NCBI GenBank assembly: GCA_904502135.1
Contig: CAJGDE010000065.1
Span: forward strand, 1 to 11,363
Origin: Kiritimatiellia bacterium
GTDB taxonomy: Bacteria > Verrucomicrobiota > Kiritimatiellia > RFP12 > UBA1067
Direction of reading: 5' to 3'
DNA: 11,363 bases
Notes under the pieces: generated by a model
The model's database searches: none
Seen by the model: only the letters and a program-made list of their open reading frames with translations
What the model was told of the DNA's origin: nothing
Shown: positions 7,401 through 11,363 of the stretch, piece after piece
How the letters are laid out: each line of letters begins with the position of its first letter
Position numbering within the stretch: position 1 is the stretch's first letter
Program-made: the position numbers and the translations under genes

Positions 7401-8766
7401 GAAGAACGGCAACAGGCTTGACACTTACCAGCTTCAGATGGGTACAACGCTTCTTGTTGAAGACGGCGCTCAGGTTAAGAAGGGCCAGAAGGTCGCCGTT
7501 TGGGATCCTCACTCCGTGCCTGTTCTTTCAGAAGCGGCTGGTCAAGTCGTGTTTATCGACTTCGAAGAAGACGTCTCTGTCAAGACAGAAACTGATCGTG
7601 CCACCGGCGCGAAGACGCTCGTTGTTCTTCCGACTTCCGAATCTAATCTCCACCCGCGCATTGAAATTCGCGGCACCGGTCACGACGGTACGCCTGACGC
7701 GATGCTCGACTCGCACGACATTCCTACCGGCGCTATCGTCATGGTCCGCGACGGCATGAAGGCTACGCCTGGTATGCTTTTGGCCAAGACCCCGCGTGAA
7801 GCCGCCAAGACCCGCGATATTACTGGCGGTCTTCCCCGTGTTGCCGAGCTCTTTGAGGCTCGTCAGCCCAAGGACGCCGCGGAAATCGCGAAGATTGAGG
7901 GTGAGATCGAGTTCGGCGAAAATGTCCGCGGCAAGCGCTGCGTCAGAGTCGTCGATAAGATCACCGGTCTTAAAGAAGAGCATCTTATTCCGATGGGTAA
8001 GCAGGTCGTCGTCTTTAAGGGCGACAAGGTCAAGAAGGGCCAGCAGCTTACAGAAGGTCCCGTCATTCCGCAGGAAATTCTTGAAGTTTCGGGCCCGCAG
8101 GAACTTGAAAAGTACCTCGTAAACGAAGTTCAGCAGGTTTATCGTCTGCAGGGCGTAGAAATTAACGATAAGCACATTGAAATTATCGTGCGCCAGATGC
8201 TTCGCAAGGTAAAAATCACCAATCCTGGAGATACCGACTTCCTCTGGGGCGAACAGGTCACACGTCAGACGTTCCTTCGTGTCAACGAACAGATGATGAT
8301 GGAAGGCCGCCGTCCTGCGGAGGCTCAGCCGGCGCTTCTTGGTATCACCAAGGCTGCTCTCGAAACCGACTCGTTCATTTCTGCGGCATCCTTCCAGGAT
8401 ACGACCCGCGTCTTGACGGAGGCCGCTACCATGGGCCGCGTTGATGAGCTTAGAGGCTTCAAGGAGAATGTCATTCTCGGCCATCTCATTCCTGGCGGAA
8501 CAGGCTTCCCGCTTCACCGTTATCTCAAGCTCGTCCCGCTTTCAGAGACGATCTCTGACGAAGAGATGGATAAACTGCGTGAGGAACAGCGTAAGCGTCA
8601 CGAAGAGATCTACGGTATTCCCGCTTCGGGCAGCATCCCTGGCGAGGAGGACGCAGATGAAGACGATCTTCAGATGCAGATGCCGATTGTTGCCGATGAC
8701 GGCGATAATTCGGCGGATGGAGCTGACTTGCTCACGGCAGATGAATCATTCGGTATTGAAGAATAA
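4414..8766 (+). CDS. rpoC: DNA-directed RNA polymerase subunit beta'
   Basis: This catalytic subunit of RNA polymerase is 1450 residues long against 1407 in E. coli. All key elements are intact. Zinc site 1 is Cys73, 75, 88 and 91. The switch/lid segment GRFRQNLLGKRVDYSGRS lies near 339-356. The catalytic NADFDGDQ carries the Mg2+-binding Asp463, Asp465 and Asp467. The bridge helix contains HGARKGLADTALKTA. Zinc site 2 is Cys824, 898, 905 and 908. The trigger loop has Met942 and His946. After the trigger loop, roughly 951-1140, sits the long SI3 insertion of sandwich-barrel-type sequence, which Gram-positive enzymes lack. The last 50 residues are acidic and low complexity, which may be a species-specific tail. 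AAGGAG (4400-4405) lies 8 nt before the ATG. Only 24 nt separate it from rpoB and no terminator follows, so co-transcription with rpoB and fucO is likely. Confidence 0.99.
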   Translation: MNPYNTSEIFGGSFNASAHYDAVKVQLASPETIRAWSHGEVKNPETINYRTYRPEKDGLFCEKIFGPTKDWECACGKYKRIKNKGMVCDRCGVEVTLASVRRQRMGHIELAVPVSHIWFFKCSPSRIGLLLDKTMTELERVLYYQDWMVIEPGDTPLKEGQILTEQEYLDAQEKYTEGFKAEMGAEAVRKLLRKVDLDELMRELEEEMENTRSKQNRKKIAKRMKVVEGFRASESKPEWMVLDVLPVIPPELRPLVPLEGGRFATSDLNDLYRRVINRNNRLRNLLALKTPDVIIRNEKRMLQEAVDAVFDNGRHGRAVTGPGNRPLKSLSEILKGKTGRFRQNLLGKRVDYSGRSVIVVGPELKFPQCGLPKEMALRLFEPFIIRVLKERGICHTVRTARKMIERHDEQIWGILEEVTKDKTVFLNRAPTLHRLSIQAFEPVLVEGKAIRLHPMVCTPFNADFDGDQMAVHVPLSIEAQMESKLMMLASTSIFSPASGKSVMTPTQDVCLGLYFLTVPSQQDKLAGKIAGKTDCSNEHLPLFNDIAEVEFGIAEGAIGYHTRIRLRNPDFGKEGRPHGNPKLRTIETTAGRVIFNAVWPEGMGFWNDKCSKSTIGKLILDCHKVAGHDVTVEAIDALKTLGYKFATISGASMGLKDMIRPADKDEEIRKARAEADKVQAQFQQGIITDGERHNKIVDIWSATTEKVGDELYKTIDKNISPENKNPTELNPVYMFVDSKARGSKLQIRQLAGMRGLMANPSGDIIERPITASFREGLSVLEYFISSHGARKGLADTALKTADAGYLTRKLVDVSQDVIITQEDCNTVNGIEVEAIIEGDEVKVTLGELIVGRTALYPINDPKTGETIVPANEIVDEEAGAKINACGIEKVWIRSGLTCDAEHGMCAKCYGRDLSTGREVEIGTAVGIIAAQSIGEPGTQLTMRTFHIGGTASATAKVPEIVLKNEGTVKLVDVRKVRNDEGREVVLNKNGSLEIWAKNGNRLDTYQLQMGTTLLVEDGAQVKKGQKVAVWDPHSVPVLSEAAGQVVFIDFEEDVSVKTETDRATGAKTLVVLPTSESNLHPRIEIRGTGHDGTPDAMLDSHDIPTGAIVMVRDGMKATPGMLLAKTPREAAKTRDITGGLPRVAELFEARQPKDAAEIAKIEGEIEFGENVRGKRCVRVVDKITGLKEEHLIPMGKQVVVFKGDKVKKGQQLTEGPVIPQEILEVSGPQELEKYLVNEVQQVYRLQGVEINDKHIEIIVRQMLRKVKITNPGDTDFLWGEQVTRQTFLRVNEQMMMEGRRPAEAQPALLGITKAALETDSFISAASFQDTTRVLTEAATMGRVDELRGFKENVILGHLIPGGTGFPLHRYLKLVPLSETISDEEMDKLREEQRKRHEEIYGIPASGSIPGEEDADEDDLQMQMPIVADDGDNSADGADLLTADESFGIEE

Positions 8767-8792
8767 TCTTTAACACAAAAAAGGAGAAAGTC

Positions 8793-9941
8793 ATGGTAAA
8801 CCGCATAATTCTCAATGAGACTTCATATCACGGCTCTGGAGCCGTCAAATCGATCGTAGCGGAGCTCTCCGCAAGATCTCTTAAGAAGCCCATTATATTT
8901 TCAGATCCCGACCTGATAAAGTTCGGTGTGACAAAGAAGGTGACTTCGCTTCTTGACGCGGCGAAGGTGAAATATGCGCTTTACTCTGACATTAAGGCCA
9001 ATCCCACGATAGAGAATGTCAAGAACGGCGTTAAGGCCGCCAAGGCGGCCAAAGCCGATTCCATCATCGCTATCGGCGGAGGTTCCTCAATGGATACTGC
9101 CAAAGCCGTTGGAATTATCCTTACGAACCCCAAGTTTGCGGACGTTCGCTCGCTTGAGGGTGTTGCGCCTACAAAGAATGCTTCGTTGCCGATTCTCGCC
9201 GTTCCTACTACGGCGGGTACGGCGGCGGAAGTGACGATCAATTATGTCATTACTGATGTCGAGAAGCATCGTAAGTTCGTCTGTGTCGATCCGCATGATA
9301 TTCCTGTCGTGGCGTTTGTCGACCCCGATATGATGGCGACGATGCCCAAGGGCCTTACCGCCTTTACGGGTATGGACGCTCTTACTCATGCCATTGAAGG
9401 GTATATCACGAAGGCGGCCTGCCCTATAACCGATATGCTTCATATCGAAGCGATCAGACTTATCGCCTCGTCGCTCAGAGATGCCGTTAACGGCAAGATG
9501 TCTGGGCGTGAAGGTATGGCGCTCGGTCAGTATATCGCGGGCATGGGCTTTTCAAATGTGGGTCTTGGTATCGACCATGCGATGGCGCACGGTTTATCAG
9601 CTCTTTACGATATGCCCCACGGTCAGGCCTGCGCGATTCTCTTGCCTACCGCGATGAAGTTCAACGCTTCAAAGTCCGGTGATAAATATCGCAAGATCGC
9701 CACGGCCATGGGTGTAAAGGGCGTGGAAAAAATGACTCTCGCCAAGGCTCGTCAGGCTGCGATCGCCGCAGTCGAGAAGCTCTCCAAGGATGTCGGCATT
9801 CCCGCCAACCTTAAGGGCGTACTTAAGAAAGAAGACATTAAATTCCTCGCAGAGTCGGCTTATGCCGATGCATGCCGCCCAGGTAATCCGCGCGAGGTAA
9901 CGGTAAAAGACATCGAAAAACTTTACAAGTCGCTCGCCTAA
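8793..9941 (+). CDS. fucO: Iron-dependent alcohol dehydrogenase, lactaldehyde reductase (1,2-propanediol oxidoreductase) FucO
   Basis: Predicted reaction: L- or D-lactaldehyde plus NADH gives 1,2-propanediol, the redox-balancing last step of anaerobic fucose or rhamnose breakdown in the cytoplasm. At 382 residues it matches E. coli FucO in length. As I recall that sequence, they share long identical stretches, including PTTAGTAAEVTINYVITD (138-155) and RKFVCVDPHDIP (160-171). The NAD-binding GGGS is at 95-98, and Asp38 sits at the end of the second strand where FucO selects NAD over NADP. The metal ligands are Asp195, His199, His262 and His276, with the conserved His266 between. AAGGAG (8781-8786) lies 6 nt before the ATG. 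It starts 26 nt after rpoC with no visible terminator or promoter, an unusual place for this enzyme. Lysine is mostly AAG and leucine CTT/CTC as in rpoBC, so recent transfer is not evident. Another small aldehyde substrate remains possible. Confidence 0.9.
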   Translation: MVNRIILNETSYHGSGAVKSIVAELSARSLKKPIIFSDPDLIKFGVTKKVTSLLDAAKVKYALYSDIKANPTIENVKNGVKAAKAAKADSIIAIGGGSSMDTAKAVGIILTNPKFADVRSLEGVAPTKNASLPILAVPTTAGTAAEVTINYVITDVEKHRKFVCVDPHDIPVVAFVDPDMMATMPKGLTAFTGMDALTHAIEGYITKAACPITDMLHIEAIRLIASSLRDAVNGKMSGREGMALGQYIAGMGFSNVGLGIDHAMAHGLSALYDMPHGQACAILLPTAMKFNASKSGDKYRKIATAMGVKGVEKMTLAKARQAAIAAVEKLSKDVGIPANLKGVLKKEDIKFLAESAYADACRPGNPREVTVKDIEKLYKSLA

Positions 9942-9950
9942 AGGCGATCG
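9931..9950 (+). other. Short hairpin over the fucO stop codon
   Basis: TCGCC (9934-9938) and GGCGA (9943-9947) pair perfectly around a TAAA loop that contains the fucO stop codon. Two more outer pairs (9931-9932 with 9949-9950) form across one mismatch. No T-tract follows, so it is not an intrinsic terminator. Its 3' side ends five bases before the era ribosome binding site (AGGAG 9955-9959), so it could shape translation reinitiation or mark a processing point between fucO and era. Chance is also possible. Confidence 0.35.
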
Positions 9951-9963
9951 GGATAGGAGCGGT

Positions 9964-10875
9964 ATGACAAAAGTCGCCGTTGTTGGAATCGTAGGTAGAA
10001 CGAATGCCGGCAAGTCGACACTTGTCAACCGCCTTGTCGGCGAGAAGGTTTCGATTGTCTCGCCAGTCGAGCAGACTACGCGAAATACGATCCGCGGGAT
10101 TGTCGCGGATCAGCGTGGTCAGCTCGTTTTGCTTGATACCCCCGGCCTTCACAAAGCCGTAGGTCAATTGGGGCGCATATTAAACCGTATGGCGCGCCGA
10201 TCTTCGGCTGGCGCCGATATACTGTGTGTAGTTTTTGATGCGTCGGACGAGCCGCGTCTTGAAGATGAGGGGTGGATGCTCCGTGTCGCCAAAGAGAAGC
10301 CGCAGAAGGTTCTTTTTGTCTTGAACAAGTCCGACAAAAAGCCTTTTTTCGAAACGATGTTCCATGAAAAATGGGATGAGGTGGTAAAATCTTCTGAAAG
10401 CGGCGCTGGTGAAGTCAAGTGGGTAAATTGTTCGGCAATAGATGAAGAGTCAAGCGCGAAGGTGCTTGATGAGCTTTTTGATCTTGCTGAAGAAGGCGAG
10501 ATGCTTTTCGATGAGGAGATCGTGACTGATTATCCGAGAAAGCTTGCGATAGCAGATTCGATCCGCGAAAAGTATTTGGCCAAAATGCATCAGGAAGTTC
10601 CTCACGAGATGGGCATCATCGTTAAAGACATAGAAGAGGAACGTGGCCGTTGGAAAATTCGTGTTGATGTTTTGGTGAATAGGCCCTCTCAAAAGCCTAT
10701 CGTTATAGGCCGTCAGGCTTCTACGATAAAATATGTGCGTAAATGCGCCGAACGCGAGATTTCCGAAATGTTCGGGGTTAAGGCTGAACTTGAACTTTGG
10801 GTCAGAGTTGAGCCGAATTGGATGAAGAATGAAAAACTCCTTACGGAAATGGGCTATATGGGCGGGGAGATTTAA
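9964..10875 (+). CDS. era: GTPase Era, 30S ribosome assembly factor
   Basis: Era is an essential GTPase that binds the 3' end of 16S rRNA and gates 30S maturation at the inner face of the membrane. The protein has 303 residues, the usual length. The G domain shows G1 GRTNAGKS (11-18), G2 threonines (38-39), G3 DTPG (58-61), G4 NKSD (121-124) and G5 SA (157-158). The C-terminal KH domain occupies roughly 200-295 and ends in the family-typical LELWVRVEPNW. Oddity: the KH loop reads VIGRQAS, so the second glycine of GXXG is Ala252, where E. coli has VIGNKGA. AGGAG (9955-9959) lies only 4 nt before the ATG. It sits 22 nt after fucO and 5 nt before the next gene. Codon use is less biased than in rpoBC and fucO (more TTG and AAA), fitting lower expression. 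The identification is secure. Confidence 0.96.
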   Translation: MTKVAVVGIVGRTNAGKSTLVNRLVGEKVSIVSPVEQTTRNTIRGIVADQRGQLVLLDTPGLHKAVGQLGRILNRMARRSSAGADILCVVFDASDEPRLEDEGWMLRVAKEKPQKVLFVLNKSDKKPFFETMFHEKWDEVVKSSESGAGEVKWVNCSAIDEESSAKVLDELFDLAEEGEMLFDEEIVTDYPRKLAIADSIREKYLAKMHQEVPHEMGIIVKDIEEERGRWKIRVDVLVNRPSQKPIVIGRQASTIKYVRKCAEREISEMFGVKAELELWVRVEPNWMKNEKLLTEMGYMGGEI

Positions 10876-10880
10876 GATTG

Positions 10881-11363
10881 ATGAAGTTTAGGCCCATATC
10901 TCTTTTCATCGCGCTCATTGTGGCGGCGCAGCTTCATTTCGCCTCGGCAGAGACATCGTCGCAGACGAATGATCTTTATGTCGCGCGAGAAGCGTTGCGC
11001 GACGGATTGTGGAAGGTCGCCAGAACTCATGCTTCAAAAGTAAACGGCGATGAGGCTCTTCTGATCGTTTTGGAAAGTTTCGCCAGTGAAGGCAATTGGG
11101 ATGGGGTTAAAAAGGCTCTTGGCGCAAGAGGCGCCGAGGGGGACGTTGCGCCTTTTCGCTATTATCGTGCCGCGATAGAGGCAAGGCGCAAAGACGCGGC
11201 CTTGATACTTGCTGATTCGGGGGAGAGCGAAGCGCTTATTGCCGCAAAGATGATAGAGGCTGACATTCTAAACAAAAACGGGGATAAGATAGGGGCGCAA
11301 AAGTTGTGGCGCGAGGTCGTCGCCTCATCTAACGCCAGCGAGAGAGCCTATACAATCGCCGCC
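10881..11363 (+). CDS. Exported alpha-helical (TPR-like) protein, partial at window end
   Basis: An open frame of 161 codons runs to the window edge without a stop, so the C-terminus is missing. The N-terminus is a good Sec signal peptide: Lys2 and Arg4, a hydrophobic core about 5-20, then an Ala-Ser-Ala site giving cleavage after Ala23. The mature part is Ala/Glu/Lys/Arg-rich and predicted helical, with paired amphipathic helices such as LYVAREALRDGLWKVARTHA and a later AAKMIEADILNKNGDKIGAQKLWREV. That spacing resembles tetratricopeptide or similar solenoid repeats, so a periplasmic or envelope scaffold is plausible, but no specific family was recognised. The start is uncertain: ATG 10881 gives the best signal peptide, while TTG 10878 lies at better spacing (8 nt) from GGGGAG (10864-10869) inside the era end. 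It is only 5 nt from era, so translational coupling is likely. Confidence 0.75.
   Translation, partial: MKFRPISLFIALIVAAQLHFASAETSSQTNDLYVAREALRDGLWKVARTHASKVNGDEALLIVLESFASEGNWDGVKKALGARGAEGDVAPFRYYRAAIEARRKDAALILADSGESEALIAAKMIEADILNKNGDKIGAQKLWREVVASSNASERAYTIAA

Noticed and set aside
8767..8792. Terminator between rpoC and fucO
   Set aside because: The 26-nt gap has an A-run and a ribosome binding site but no stem and no T-tract.
8793..9941. fucO as recently acquired DNA
   Set aside because: Codon preference and base composition match rpoBC, and there are no repeats or mobile genes at its borders.

Overview
The window reads as chromosomal housekeeping DNA from a Gram-negative-type bacterium. 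RpoB and RpoC are full length. RpoC carries the long trigger-loop insertion (SI3) and RpoB carries an SI2-like (beta-i9) insertion. The last gene starts with a signal peptide. Combined with a close FucO homologue, this fits the PVC superphylum (for example Kiritimatiellota, Lentisphaerota or Verrucomicrobiota). That placement is an inference from general style, since no rRNA or tree is available here.

Layout. Positions 1-471 hold no gene I can support. Instead 45-225 is a long imperfect palindrome able to form one extended RNA hairpin with several short repeats around it. It is followed by a strong sigma70-type promoter (320-349, with an extended -10) and a leader of about 115 nt before rpoB. 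All genes are on the plus strand and tightly packed: rpoB (472-4389), 24 nt, rpoC (4414-8766), 26 nt, a FucO-like iron-dependent lactaldehyde reductase (8793-9941), 22 nt, the Era GTPase (9964-10875), then after 5 nt the start of an exported, helix-rich protein cut off by the window edge (10881 onward).

How they work together. RpoB and RpoC form the catalytic core of RNA polymerase, and Era is an essential checkpoint in 30S ribosome assembly, so both belong to growth-rate-linked gene expression. FucO (lactaldehyde to 1,2-propanediol, the last step of anaerobic fucose or rhamnose use) is metabolically foreign to this set, yet it sits between rpoC and era with no visible terminator or promoter. 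The usual neighbours rplJL (upstream) and rpsL-rpsG (downstream) are absent from the window.

I found no convincing defence system, mobile element, CRISPR array or tRNA. The points most worth a second look are the palindromic region upstream of rpoB, the rpoBC-fucO-era arrangement, a complement of the rpoB ribosome binding site within its own leader, and an altered GXXG loop in the KH domain of Era.
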